In this document: piece by piece, positions 45,521-54,042 of the stretch | Layout of the letters: each line of letters starts with the position of its first letter | Position numbering within the stretch: position 1 is the first letter of the stretch | Source: Mesorhizobium sp. B4-1-3 | Lineage (GTDB): Bacteria > Pseudomonadota > Alphaproteobacteria > Rhizobiales > Rhizobiaceae | Assembly (NCBI RefSeq): GCF_006439355.1 | Contig: NZ_VFTG01000006.1 | Span: forward strand, 124,001 to 188,000 | DNA length: 64,000 nt | Direction of reading: 5' to 3' | Made by a program: the position numbers and the translations under genes | Notes under the pieces: model-generated | What the model saw: the letters and a program-made list of their open reading frames with translations, nothing else | What the model was told of the DNA's origin: nothing | The model's database searches: none

Positions 45521-46888
45521 ATGGAACTGCGCAGGGACTATTTCGCCGATGTCCGCAAGGATGGCCTGCACGAGATCGGCCAGCCACGGCCGCGCCTCGA
45601 TTCGCCCGGACACGTCACCGGCAAGACCGCCTATTTCGCCGACCGCAACTTCCCGGGCATGCTGCATCTGAAGATGGTGCGCAGCCCGCACCACCATGCC
45701 CGCATCCGCTCGATCGACACGTCCGAAGCGGAAAAGCATCCAGGCGTCGTGCGCGTGCTGACCGCCAAGGACGTGCCGCACAATGTCTACACCATCCTGA
45801 TCCTGATCCAGATCGGGCCCGAGGACGAAACCGTGCTCGCTGACGGCAAGGTGCGCTGGAAGGGCGAGGCAGTCGTGGCGGTGCTGGCCGAGACCGAGCG
45901 TGCCGCGCAGGAAGCCGCCGCCAAGGTCAAGGTGGACTACGAGGTGCTGCCGGCCGTCTTCGACATGGAAGAAGCGCTGAAGCCCGGCGCACCTTTGGTC
46001 AACGAGTACCACGGCCAGAACTATTATCTCTACGACAGCGGCGAATGCCGGAAGGTGCGCTTCGGCGATGTCGAGGCCGGCTTTGCCAAGGCCGATCACA
46101 TCCTCGAACAGTCCTACCAGTCCTCGCCAATAGAGCACGCGCCGACCGAGACCACAGGCTGTGTCGTGGCGCCCGAGGGCAATGACCGCTTCACCTGCTA
46201 CACCAACACGCAGGCTATGTTCTTCACCCTCGACAACACCTCGATCATCCTCCAGATGCCAGGCAACAAATTGCATTTCGTCGGCGGCACGGTCGGCGGC
46301 GGCTTCGGCGGCAAGGTCGACGTCATCGTCGAGCCGATCGCCATCCTTGGCGCCAAGCTGACCGGCCGTCCGGTTTCCTTCATCTACAGCCGCGAGGAGG
46401 AGATGCAGATCTCTTCGCCGCGGGCGGCCGAAAAGGTCGTCATCAAGGACGGCGTGATGAAGGATGGCCGCATCGTCGCGCGCAAGGTGACCGGCTACAC
46501 CGATGCCGGCGCCTATTCGCGCCACTCGCCTTATGGCGCGCAGAAAGGTGCTGGGCATTATCCCGGCCCTTACACCGTCCCGAATGTCTGGATCGATACT
46601 TATTGCGTCTACACCAACCGCACCCCTTCGTCGGCCATGCGCGGCTTCGGCGTCACCATCGGCGACTTCGCGCTCGAGGTGCAGATGGACAAGCTGGCGC
46701 GCCTGATCGGCATGGACCCGCTCGAATTCCGCTTCATCAACGCCTATCGCGACGGCGACATGAAGGCGCATCGCCAGCCGACTGAGGGTGCCGCGCTGAT
46801 CGAATGCATGCAGGAAGCCTCGCGCGCCGCCAACTGGCCGGTGGCGGAAAAATATATGGCTATGTCCTCCTACAGGAAGGGAGCCTGA
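45521..46888 (+). CDS. Molybdenum hydroxylase, large molybdopterin subunit (N-terminal part of a split large subunit)
   Basis: 455 aa, equivalent to the first ~60% of the usual ~780-aa molybdopterin subunit. It contains the a/b hammerhead domain (LDSPGHVTGKTAYFADRNFPGMLHLKMVRSPHHHARI), then the MoCo-binding segments GGTVGGGFGGKVD (~255) and SSAMRGFGV (~371). RGFG is the XDH-type active-site loop; the CO dehydrogenase AYxCSFR loop is absent, so the substrate is not CO. The protein ends cleanly (SSYRKGA) and the next gene begins one base later in another frame with its own AAGGGAG site. The same division into ~50 and ~37 kDa chains is known for Eubacterium barkeri nicotinate dehydrogenase (NdhL/NdhM), so I read it as a true split, not a frameshift. 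Confidence 0.92.
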   Translation: MELRRDYFADVRKDGLHEIGQPRPRLDSPGHVTGKTAYFADRNFPGMLHLKMVRSPHHHARIRSIDTSEAEKHPGVVRVLTAKDVPHNVYTILILIQIGPEDETVLADGKVRWKGEAVVAVLAETERAAQEAAAKVKVDYEVLPAVFDMEEALKPGAPLVNEYHGQNYYLYDSGECRKVRFGDVEAGFAKADHILEQSYQSSPIEHAPTETTGCVVAPEGNDRFTCYTNTQAMFFTLDNTSIILQMPGNKLHFVGGTVGGGFGGKVDVIVEPIAILGAKLTGRPVSFIYSREEEMQISSPRAAEKVVIKDGVMKDGRIVARKVTGYTDAGAYSRHSPYGAQKGAGHYPGPYTVPNVWIDTYCVYTNRTPSSAMRGFGVTIGDFALEVQMDKLARLIGMDPLEFRFINAYRDGDMKAHRQPTEGAALIECMQEASRAANWPVAEKYMAMSSYRKGA

Positions 46889-46889
46889 G

Positions 46890-47894
46890 ATGGCGATCCG
46901 GCGTGGACGCGGCGTTGCCGCGATCAACTATCCGACCGGCATGAACCTCGGCGGCGACCCCACCCAGGCGCTGGTGCACTCGACGCCGACCGGCAACTTC
47001 ATGGTCACGCTCTCCAGCGTCGATCTTGGCCAAGGCATGAAGCAGATCATGGCGCAGATCTGCGCCGAGATGATCGGCGTGCCGACCGACCGCGTCATCA
47101 TCGACACCGCCGACACCGACACCGGCCCGCACTGCATGGGCACCTTCGCCTCGCGCGGCACGCATCGCGCCGGCAACGCCGTCATCCAGGCCGCCAAAGA
47201 AGCCCGCCAGGTCATGCTGGAAGTGGCGGCCGAGGAGCTGGAGGTGAACGCCTCCGACCTCGAGACCGACGGCCAAGGCAACATCCAGGTGAAAGGCGCC
47301 CCGCAGAAATCGATCTCGATCTTCGACGTCGCGCTGTCGGCGCATTTCAAGCGCGGCCGCTCGATCTCCGGCCGCGGCATGTTCCTGATCCCGCGCTCCT
47401 ATCCGGAGAAGGAGACCGGCGCAATGAAGCCGTCGACCTGCTACGCCCATGCCTGCACCGTGGCCGAGGTCGAGGTCGACGACGAGACCGGCGAAGTGAC
47501 CGTGCTTACGGTGAAGAACGTCTTCGAGATCGGCCGCGCGCTGAACCCGAAGATGGTCGAGCAGCAGCTGGTCGGCGGCTCCTGGATGGGCATCAGCCAC
47601 GCGCTCTACGAGACGACCGAGCCCTACTATCCGAACCGCGACCATGGCGGCACCGATTTCAACCAATATCTGATGCCGGGTCCAGGCGATCTGGCCGAGA
47701 CCGAGATCATCGTGCTCGAGCGTCCGTCCGCCGACGGACCGTTCGGCGCCAAGGGACCGGGCGAGATGTGCGCCAACCCGCAGATCCCGGCCGTCGCCAA
47801 TGCTGTCTTCGACGCCGTCGGCGTGCGCATCGACACGCTGCCGATCACGCCCGAGCGCATCCTGCGCGCGCTGAAGGCGCAGGCCGCGGGCTGA
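46890..47894 (+). CDS. Molybdenum hydroxylase, second molybdopterin subunit (C-terminal part of a split large subunit)
   Basis: 334 aa, equivalent to the last ~40% of a normal large subunit. Starts MAIRRGRGVAAINYPTG, then LGQGMKQIMAQICAEMIGVPTDRVIIDTADTDTGPH (MoCo contact region, ~45-80), GTFASRGTHRAGNAV, and DGPFGAKGPGEMCANPQIPAVANAV near residue 285, whose Glu matches the catalytic base of XDH-type enzymes. The catalytic Glu and the RGFG loop are thus on different chains, and both proteins are needed for activity. Followed by the CoxD-like gene after 7 bases. Confidence 0.92.
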   Translation: MAIRRGRGVAAINYPTGMNLGGDPTQALVHSTPTGNFMVTLSSVDLGQGMKQIMAQICAEMIGVPTDRVIIDTADTDTGPHCMGTFASRGTHRAGNAVIQAAKEARQVMLEVAAEELEVNASDLETDGQGNIQVKGAPQKSISIFDVALSAHFKRGRSISGRGMFLIPRSYPEKETGAMKPSTCYAHACTVAEVEVDDETGEVTVLTVKNVFEIGRALNPKMVEQQLVGGSWMGISHALYETTEPYYPNRDHGGTDFNQYLMPGPGDLAETEIIVLERPSADGPFGAKGPGEMCANPQIPAVANAVFDAVGVRIDTLPITPERILRALKAQAAG

Positions 47895-47901
47895 GGGGAA
47901 G

Positions 47902-48783
47902 ATGGCAAACCCCGACGCCGTTGCGGTCGCGGCTTCGCCGGAGACGATAGCCGAGCGCCTTGCCGCCTCGCGCTATCTGGCCGACGACAGCCTCGCCACC
48001 GCGATCTTTCTGGCGATCCGGCTCGGCAAACCGCTGCTGCTCGAAGGCGCGCCCGGCGTCGGTAAGACCGAAGCCGCCAAAGCGGTCGCCGAATTGCTCG
48101 GCCGCGAACTGGTGCGGCTGCAGTGCTATGAAGGCATCGATGCCGGGCATGCGCTTTACGAGTGGAACTACCAGCGGCAATTGCTCGCCATCCGCCATGC
48201 TGGCGAGCACGAGATCGACATCTATGACGACCGCTTCCTGATCGCGCGGCCGCTGCTGCAGGTGCTGCGGGCGCCTGAGCGGCGTGTGCTGCTGGTCGAC
48301 GAGATCGACCGCTCGGATCACGAGTTCGAGGCGCTGCTGCTCGAATTTCTTTCCGACTTCCAGATAAGCATCCCGGAACGCGGCACAATCCGCGCCGCCA
48401 CGCAGCCGATCGTCATCCTCACCTCCAACCGCACCCGCGAGCTGGCCGAGGCGCTGCGCCGGCGCTGCGTCTACCATTGGATCGGCTATCCCGAAGCCCG
48501 GCGCGAGGCCGAGATCATCATGCTGCGCTCGGGCGATGTCGCCGAGGCGACCGCGCGTGCGGTGGCGAACGCCGTGCAGGAAATCCGCGCGCGGCCTCTC
48601 GCCAAGCCACCGGGCATCGCCGAGGCGGTCGAATGGGCGAACGCCGCCACCATCCTCGAAAAAGGCGGCAGCCCATGGCCGGAGGCCTTCCGGCGGGCCA
48701 TCGGCGTGCTGATCAAGGACGAGGAGGATTTGTCGGCGATCGCACCGGAGCTCGGAAGGATCGTCGGGGAGGCGCTGGCGTAA
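47902..48783 (+). CDS. MoxR-type AAA+ ATPase (CoxD-like)
   Basis: Cytoplasmic AAA+ chaperone, 293 aa. Walker A LEGAPGVGKTEAAK (~48-61), Walker B VLLVDEIDRSD (~132), sensor 1 IVILTSNRTREL and the arginine-finger region LRRRCVYHWIGY. CoxD, its closest functional match by context, matures the active site of CO dehydrogenase (adding S and Cu to the Mo centre). Here it probably matures the XDH-type Mo centre, for example by sulfuration. The stop overlaps the next ATG by one base (TAATG). Confidence 0.9.
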   Translation: MANPDAVAVAASPETIAERLAASRYLADDSLATAIFLAIRLGKPLLLEGAPGVGKTEAAKAVAELLGRELVRLQCYEGIDAGHALYEWNYQRQLLAIRHAGEHEIDIYDDRFLIARPLLQVLRAPERRVLLVDEIDRSDHEFEALLLEFLSDFQISIPERGTIRAATQPIVILTSNRTRELAEALRRRCVYHWIGYPEARREAEIIMLRSGDVAEATARAVANAVQEIRARPLAKPPGIAEAVEWANAATILEKGGSPWPEAFRRAIGVLIKDEEDLSAIAPELGRIVGEALA

Positions 48784-50051
48784 TGGGCGACCCAAACAGT
48801 CCCTTCTCCCCGTTTACGGGGAGAAGGTGCCCCGAAGGGGCGGATGAGGGGCAGCGCCACACTGGGCAGAAGGTAGCGCCGCCCCTCACCTGCCTGCCGG
48901 CATCCTCTCCCCGTGAACGGGGAGAGGAGAGCTTGCCCCGTTCCGCGCAGCCCTTCCTCGGCTTCGCCCGCCTGCTGCGCCGCCACGCCTTCGCCATCGC
49001 GCCCGAACAAATCACCAGCTTCATGCAGGCCGTCACCCTGCTTGGCCCGCGCTCGATGAACGACATCCGCGAGGCCGCACTCGCCACGCTAGCGCCCTCG
49101 CCCGATCGCCGCGGCGAATTCGAGGCGCATTTCCGCGGCTATTTCTACGGCGATACCAGGCCGTCAATCGAAGGCGAAGAGCACGACGAAACCCGCGTCA
49201 AGGACGATCGCGGCACGCGCGAGGAAGAGAAGCAAACCATCCGCCAGGAGAAAGGCGGCGAGCTCTCCTCGGCGCTCGAGCAGCTGAGCAGCCGTGATTT
49301 CCAACGCGACGCCGATGGCCTTGGCCAGTTCCGCCGCAAGCTCGCGTCCGCCCTACCGGCGCGCCGTTCCTTCCGCACTGCGCGCACCCGCTCGCGCGGC
49401 ACCCTCGACCTCCGCCGCTCACTCAGCGAAATCGTCAGCGCCGACGGCGACATCCCCTCGCCGCTGCTGCGCCGGCGGCAGCCAGTGCCGCGAAAGCTGC
49501 TCCTGCTTGTCGATGTCTCCGGCTCGATGAAGCTGCACACCGCCGACTATCTCAAGCTGGCGCATGCGGCGGTGCAAGGTGCCGATCGCGCCGAAGTCTT
49601 CACCTTCGGCACACGCCTCACCCGCATCACCTCGGCGCTGCGCGTCCGCGACCGCGAGCATGCGCTCGTCCGCGCCGCCGCGCTTGTGGACGATTGGGAC
49701 GGCGGCACGCGCATGGGGCCGACCTTGCTTGCCTTCCTGTCGGTGCCGCGTTTCTCTGCCTTCGCGCGCGGCGCCTGCATCGTCATCCTGTCCGACGGAC
49801 TGGAACGCGGCGATCATTCCGACCTCGAAACCGCGGTGCGCCGGTTCAGCGCCCGTGCCTTCCGGCTGTCGCTGGCGAGCCCGCTCGCCGGCGATCCGCG
49901 CTTTCGGCCCGCAACGTCGGCGCTTCGCGCCATCCTGCCGGCGCTCGACGACCTGGTCGACGGCTCGTCGACCGGAAGCCTGACCGATTTCATCCTGTCG
50001 CTCGCCCGCCTGGCCCCGGCGGCCGAGACCATCTGGAAAAGGGTATCGTGA
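48783..50051 (+). CDS. VWA-domain protein (CoxE-like), N-terminus overlapping a repeat
   Basis: 422 aa from the ATG at 48783; 372 aa from a TTG at 48933. The partner of MoxR ATPases: a C-terminal von Willebrand A domain with the MIDAS motif LLLVDVSGSMK (DxSxS) and ILSDGLERGD. The first homologous residues (AQPFLGFARLLRRHAFAI) come just after 48933, while codons 6-50 are read through a RIME-like repeat (48801-48930) and have no family counterpart. The TTG follows GGAGAGGAG by 3-4 bases. So either the repeat has been incorporated as an N-terminal extension, or translation now starts at TTG using a ribosome site inside the repeat. The end overlaps the amidohydrolase start by one base (TGATG). 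Confidence 0.88.
   Translation: MGDPNSPFSPFTGRRCPEGADEGQRHTGQKVAPPLTCLPASSPRERGEESLPRSAQPFLGFARLLRRHAFAIAPEQITSFMQAVTLLGPRSMNDIREAALATLAPSPDRRGEFEAHFRGYFYGDTRPSIEGEEHDETRVKDDRGTREEEKQTIRQEKGGELSSALEQLSSRDFQRDADGLGQFRRKLASALPARRSFRTARTRSRGTLDLRRSLSEIVSADGDIPSPLLRRRQPVPRKLLLLVDVSGSMKLHTADYLKLAHAAVQGADRAEVFTFGTRLTRITSALRVRDREHALVRAAALVDDWDGGTRMGPTLLAFLSVPRFSAFARGACIVILSDGLERGDHSDLETAVRRFSARAFRLSLASPLAGDPRFRPATSALRAILPALDDLVDGSSTGSLTDFILSLARLAPAAETIWKRVS
48801..48930. repeat. RIME-like compound palindromic repeat inside a coding region
   Basis: Perfect 12-bp stem CCTTCTCCCCGT with its complement (48802-48827), then GCCCC-GAA-GGGGC and GGATGAGGGGCAGCGCCA, as at 17253-17312; an inverted partner follows (GCCCCTCACCTGCCTGCCGG, then CCTCTCCCCGT with its complement to 48927). 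It is about 130 bases with opposed halves, as described for RIME elements. It has no in-frame stop in the CoxE-like frame. Confidence 0.8.
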
Positions 50052-50938
50052 TGCAGAAAGCCATCGACGCGCATTTCCACATCTGGCGCCAGAAGGATCA
50101 GCCCTGGCTGGTCGGACCGATGGTGCCGCGCATCTTCGGCCCCTACGAGCCGATCCGCCGCGACTATCCGATCACGGAATTCCTCGAAGACCAGAAGGGC
50201 TCTGGCGTCGAGAAGGCGGTCTATGTCCAAACCAACTGGGCCAAGGAGGATTTCGAGAAGGAAGTCGCCTTCCTGCAGAAGACAGCCGACGAGACCGGCT
50301 GGCCGCATGCCGTCGTCGGCTATGCCGACATGACGGTCGACGATGTCCGCCCGCAGATCGACCGGCTGATGAAATACAAGCTGCTGCGCGGCGTGCGCAT
50401 GCAGCTTCACTGGCACGAGACGCCCGCCTTCCGCTTCGCAGCCTCGGCCGACCAGGTGATCGATCCGAAAGTGCGGAAGAACGTGGCGCGGCTTAAGGAC
50501 TATGGCCTCTCCTTCGACCTGCAGCTTTTCCCGGCGCAGATGAAGGACGGCCTGACGCTCGTCGGCGAAAACCCTGAGACCAACTTCATCCTCACCCATG
50601 CCGGCATGCTGACCGGCATGGAGCCTGAAACCACCGAAGCGTGGAAGGCGGGTCTCCGCACGCTTTCGGCGGCGCCCAATGTCTACGCCAAGCTGTCGGG
50701 ACTCGGCACCTTCGTCCACCGCAACGACCCGGATCTCATCGCCTACATCGTCGACAACGCGGTCGACATCCTTGGCAGCGACCGGCTGATGTTCGGCTCG
50801 AACTTTCCGATCGAAAAACTTTGGACCAGCCATGCCGAGCTGATCAAGGCGCATCGCAGTGCAGTTGCGAAGCATGGCACCAAGGCCGAGGCGGACATCT
50901 TCTGGAACACGGCGCAAAAGGTTTACCGGCCGGTGTGA
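50051..50938 (+). CDS. Amidohydrolase-family protein (amidohydrolase 2 type)
   Basis: Cytoplasmic TIM-barrel hydrolase, 295 aa. The N-terminal metal motif is AIDAHFHIW (DxHxH), with FILTHAGM supplying the later His and GSDRLMFGSNFPIEKL the C-terminal Asp/Asn loop. Family members open lactones (PDC hydrolase) or decarboxylate aromatic acids (ACMSD, gamma-resorcylate). Start codon overlaps the stop of the CoxE-like gene, so it is translated with the Mo-hydroxylase operon and most likely acts on its product, for example after ring hydroxylation. Substrate unknown. Confidence 0.88.
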   Translation: MQKAIDAHFHIWRQKDQPWLVGPMVPRIFGPYEPIRRDYPITEFLEDQKGSGVEKAVYVQTNWAKEDFEKEVAFLQKTADETGWPHAVVGYADMTVDDVRPQIDRLMKYKLLRGVRMQLHWHETPAFRFAASADQVIDPKVRKNVARLKDYGLSFDLQLFPAQMKDGLTLVGENPETNFILTHAGMLTGMEPETTEAWKAGLRTLSAAPNVYAKLSGLGTFVHRNDPDLIAYIVDNAVDILGSDRLMFGSNFPIEKLWTSHAELIKAHRSAVAKHGTKAEADIFWNTAQKVYRPV

Positions 50939-50943
50939 ATGCT

Positions 50944-50980
50944 CCGAAAGCCGCCGCGCCGGCGGACGCGACGGCTTCGG
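50944..50980. terminator. Stem-loop between convergent operons
   Basis: CCGAAAGCCG (50944-50953) pairs with CGGCTTCGG (50972-50980) with one bulged A, with a further GC-rich stem inside. It is in the 51-base gap between the amidohydrolase stop and the end of the Ugp-like binding protein. There is no U-tract, so it is a weak bidirectional terminator at best. Confidence 0.4.
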
Positions 50981-50989
50981 TGGCATGTA

Positions 50990-52255
50990 TTACTGCGTCG
51001 GCAACATGCCTTCGACGTCGCTCGCAGCGTCGGCAAGCGCTTCCTTCGGCGTCGCCGACTGGTCGACGATGCGCGAGAGGTTGTCGACAATGGTCTGCGT
51101 CACCTTGACCCCGTTGGTACCGGGGAAAGCATACCACGGAACCATCAGCGGCATCTGGCTGAGGCCGGCCTGGAACAGCGGGTTCTTCTTGTAGAAATCG
51201 CCGAGATAGTCGGGAGACTTCGCGGCGAGCTCGTTGTTGGGCACATAGCCGGTGCCGGGCACCACGACCGACGCGCCATAGGGGCCGGCGGCGAACTTCG
51301 CGAACTTCCAGGCGGCTTCCTGCTTCGCGGCGTCCTTGGTCAGGACGACCACCGCATTGCCGCCGGTCGGAAGACGGCCGTTGACCGGATCGATCAGCGG
51401 GATCTTGGCCGTGCGCAGCGTGAACTTGTCGCCGACATTCTTGATCGTGTTGACCAGCGCGCCGGTGGTCTGGAATTCGAAGCCGACCTTTCCGGCCGCG
51501 AAGGCTTGCTCGCCTGCCGGCTTGGTGAAGACCGGCATGCCGCCTTCCTTCACCATCCGCTCGATGAGCTCGACGGCCTTCTCGCCTTCCGGACCGTTGA
51601 AGGCAACCTTGCTCTCATCGCCGTTCAGCATCTTGCCGCCGGCGCCGAACAAGAGCGCTGAGAACATCCAGTCGTCGCCCTGCCAACGGAAATCAATGCC
51701 GTCAACGCCGTTGCCGAGCGCCTTGATCTTGCCGCCAAGCGCGATGACCTCGTCCCAGGTCTTGGGCGGATTGTCCGGATCGCCGCCTGCGGCCTTCACC
51801 AGGTCGGCATTGTAGTACATGATCGGGTTGGAGGTGGCGAAGGCCAGGCCGATCTGCTTGCCGTTCACCTGCGCGAGCTTCAGGATCGTGTCGGAGAAGC
51901 CTTGCTCGGCCATGTTGCCGTCCTTCTTCACGAGCGGCCCGAGATCAACGGCGACATCGCGCTCGTTGAGCATGCGCAGGCGGTTGAGGCCGATGAAGGT
52001 GATGTCGGGCATTTCGTCGGTGCCAGCCTGGCGAAGGATGGTCTGGATGCCTTCCTCATAAGTCGCAGACGGGCTGGCGAACTGGATCTTGATATCGGGG
52101 TTTTCTTCCATGAACTTCTTCGAGATCGTGTCCATCACATTCTTGAAGAAGCCGGGCATCGGGTAGTGGACCGTCAGCGTCGTTTCGGCACTTGCCGGAA
52201 AGGCGAAGGTCAGCGAGACCGCCGCCGCGGCGAAAATCCTTGAGATGTGCTTCAT
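50990..52255 (-). CDS. Ugp-like ABC transporter substrate-binding protein (SBP family 1)
   Basis: Periplasmic binding protein, 421 aa. Signal peptide 1-23 (RIFAAAAVSLTFAFPASAE). Family 1 features: LTVHYPMPGFFKNVMDTISKKFMEENPDIKIQF, YEEGIQTILRQAG, PDITFIGLNRLRML, GLAFATSNPIMYYNADLVKAAGGDPDNPPKTWDEVIAL and TGGNAVVVLTKDAAKQEAAWKFAKF. The resemblance to UgpB suggests a glycerol-phosphate compound. It is the last gene of the operon, which is unusual, since binding proteins are usually first. Confidence 0.9.
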   Translation of the reverse strand: MKHISRIFAAAAVSLTFAFPASAETTLTVHYPMPGFFKNVMDTISKKFMEENPDIKIQFASPSATYEEGIQTILRQAGTDEMPDITFIGLNRLRMLNERDVAVDLGPLVKKDGNMAEQGFSDTILKLAQVNGKQIGLAFATSNPIMYYNADLVKAAGGDPDNPPKTWDEVIALGGKIKALGNGVDGIDFRWQGDDWMFSALLFGAGGKMLNGDESKVAFNGPEGEKAVELIERMVKEGGMPVFTKPAGEQAFAAGKVGFEFQTTGALVNTIKNVGDKFTLRTAKIPLIDPVNGRLPTGGNAVVVLTKDAAKQEAAWKFAKFAAGPYGASVVVPGTGYVPNNELAAKSPDYLGDFYKKNPLFQAGLSQMPLMVPWYAFPGTNGVKVTQTIVDNLSRIVDQSATPKEALADAASDVEGMLPTQ

Positions 52256-52291
52256 TGCTCGTGCTCCTTGTTGGCCCAGTCAGTTGGCAAT

Positions 52292-53122
52292 TCAGCCTTT
52301 GAGACCGGTCATGGTGATGCCTTCGACGAAGCGCTTCTGCGCGAGCAGGAAGGCGACGACGAGTGGAAGAGTGATGATCAGCGTGGCGGCCATCAGCGCG
52401 CCGTAGTCGTCGCCCGCCTCCGCCGCCCGGAAATACATCAGGCCGAGCGGCGGCGTGGCGTAGGCCTGCTTGCTGATGACGATCAGCGGCCAGTAGAGAT
52501 CGTTCCAGTGCGCGACGACGGAAAAGATCGCGAATGCGGTGACGGCCGGCCAGGCATTGGGGACGATGACCCGTGCGACGATGCCGAGCTCCGACATTCC
52601 GTCGAGCCGCGCCGCGTGGATGAGATCGTCGGGCATGGCGCGGAAGAACTGCAGGAACATGAAGATCGCGAACACCGAAATCGTGAACGGCGCGACCAGC
52701 GCGACGTAGCTGTTGAGCAACGACAATTTGTCGAAGGCGACATAGAGCGGCAGCGCCGTTGCATGGATGGGAACCAGCAGGCCAAGCATGACCAAGACCA
52801 TCATCGCGCGCGCCGCCCGGAACTTCAGCTTGGCCATCGCGTAGGCGCAGGGAATCGCCACCGCGACCTGGAAGAAGAAGATCAGCCCACACACGGCGAC
52901 GCCGTTCCACAGCAGCGTTGCCATCGGCACCTTGTCCAGCGCCTTGGCGAAATTCTCGGCGAAGTAGACATGCTGCGGGATGAGCGAAAGCGCCGCGGTG
53001 AAGATGTCGCTCTGTGTCTTGCCGGCGGTCGAGATCATGAAGATGTAGGGTGCAAGGATGAGCAGCGCGCCGAGCGAAAGCAGCGCGAAACGGACGATGC
53101 GGCCGGCGTGGATGCCTGTCAT
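52292..53122 (-). CDS. Ugp-like ABC transporter permease (UgpE type)
   Basis: Inner-membrane permease of the MalG/UgpE group, 276 aa, six spans. The EAA loop is HAARLDGMSELGIVARVIVPNAWPA (~165-190), and the C-terminus FVEGITMTGLKG is the family-typical ending. It overlaps the UgpA-type gene by 4 bases. Confidence 0.92.
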   Translation of the reverse strand: MTGIHAGRIVRFALLSLGALLILAPYIFMISTAGKTQSDIFTAALSLIPQHVYFAENFAKALDKVPMATLLWNGVAVCGLIFFFQVAVAIPCAYAMAKLKFRAARAMMVLVMLGLLVPIHATALPLYVAFDKLSLLNSYVALVAPFTISVFAIFMFLQFFRAMPDDLIHAARLDGMSELGIVARVIVPNAWPAVTAFAIFSVVAHWNDLYWPLIVISKQAYATPPLGLMYFRAAEAGDDYGALMAATLIITLPLVVAFLLAQKRFVEGITMTGLKG

Positions 53123-54042
53123 GTGTAGTGCACCCGCCGGTCGAGCACGCGGTATTGCAGGAACATCAGCACGACGAGGATCGCCAGGAAGACCACCGTC
53201 ATCGCCGACGCATATCCGACGCGCATATAGACGAAGCCCTCCTGGTAGATGGTGAAGAGCAGCACTTCTGAGGCCTTGTTCGGGCCTCCGTCGGTTAGCA
53301 TCTTCACGGTCTCGAAAACCTTCACCGCATTGGTGATGCTGATGGTGACGACGAACAGCGTCGTCGGCCCGAGCATCGGCCAGGTGACCAGGAAGAACCG
53401 GTCGAGCGCAGATTTCGCGCCGTCGACTTCAGCTGCCGCATAGAGCTCGCGCGGGATCGCGGTCAGGCCGGCCAGGAACAGCACCATGTTGAAGCCGACC
53501 GACTGCCAGACGCCGATGATCGACAGGCTGTAGAGGACTGTGTTCGAGGCGCCGAGCCAGTTCGGGCCGGGAATGCCGACAAGCGAAAGCAGCGCATTGA
53601 GCGGCCCGATGGTCGGATGGAAGATATACTGCCAGACGGTTGCCATCGCGACGATCAGCGAGGCCACGGGCAGGAAGTAGACGGTGCGGAAGAAAGCCCG
53701 GGCGCGCAATTCGCCTTCGATCAGAAGCGCGACGCCCAACCCCAGCGCGATCGAGACCGGAGCGACCATCGCCGTGTAGAGGGTGGTGTTCCACAGCGAT
53801 TTGCGGAAGGTGCGGTCGGTGATGAGATGCGCGTAGTTCTCGAAGCCGACAATCCGGAATTTGCCGTAGCCGAGCTCGAAATCGGTGAAGCCGAGAAAGA
53901 TGACGGCAATCACCGGCAACAGCACGAACAGGAACAACAGCACGATCGCCGGCAGCGCCAGCAGCCAGGCGGTCCGGTCCTCGCTGCGCGCACGCAGCGC
54001 CGCGGTGCTCAGGACATTGCCCGCCAGCGCGACGCTAGACAT
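53119..54042 (-). CDS. Ugp-like ABC transporter permease (UgpA type)
   Basis: Inner-membrane permease of the MalF/UgpA group, 307 aa. Six spans; LPAIVLLFLFVLLPVIAVIFLGFTDFE is the typical first span, and YAAAEVDGAKSALDRFFLVTWPMLGPT the EAA loop (~205-230). VKMLTDGGPNKASEVLLFTIYQEGF is characteristic of UgpA-like permeases. Start overlaps the ATPase stop by 8 bases; end overlaps the UgpE-type gene by 4. Confidence 0.92.
   Translation of the reverse strand: MSSVALAGNVLSTAALRARSEDRTAWLLALPAIVLLFLFVLLPVIAVIFLGFTDFELGYGKFRIVGFENYAHLITDRTFRKSLWNTTLYTAMVAPVSIALGLGVALLIEGELRARAFFRTVYFLPVASLIVAMATVWQYIFHPTIGPLNALLSLVGIPGPNWLGASNTVLYSLSIIGVWQSVGFNMVLFLAGLTAIPRELYAAAEVDGAKSALDRFFLVTWPMLGPTTLFVVTISITNAVKVFETVKMLTDGGPNKASEVLLFTIYQEGFVYMRVGYASAMTVVFLAILVVLMFLQYRVLDRRVHYT

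Noticed and set aside
46880..46895. Frameshift or sequencing error joining the two molybdopterin genes
   Set aside because: The junction has a clean stop, a ribosome site and an ATG in the right place, and a natural two-chain enzyme of the same division is known.
45521..47894. Annotation of the Mo enzyme as carbon monoxide dehydrogenase
   Set aside because: The AYxCSFR loop of CO dehydrogenase is absent; the loop is RGFG as in xanthine-type enzymes, despite cox-type accessory genes.
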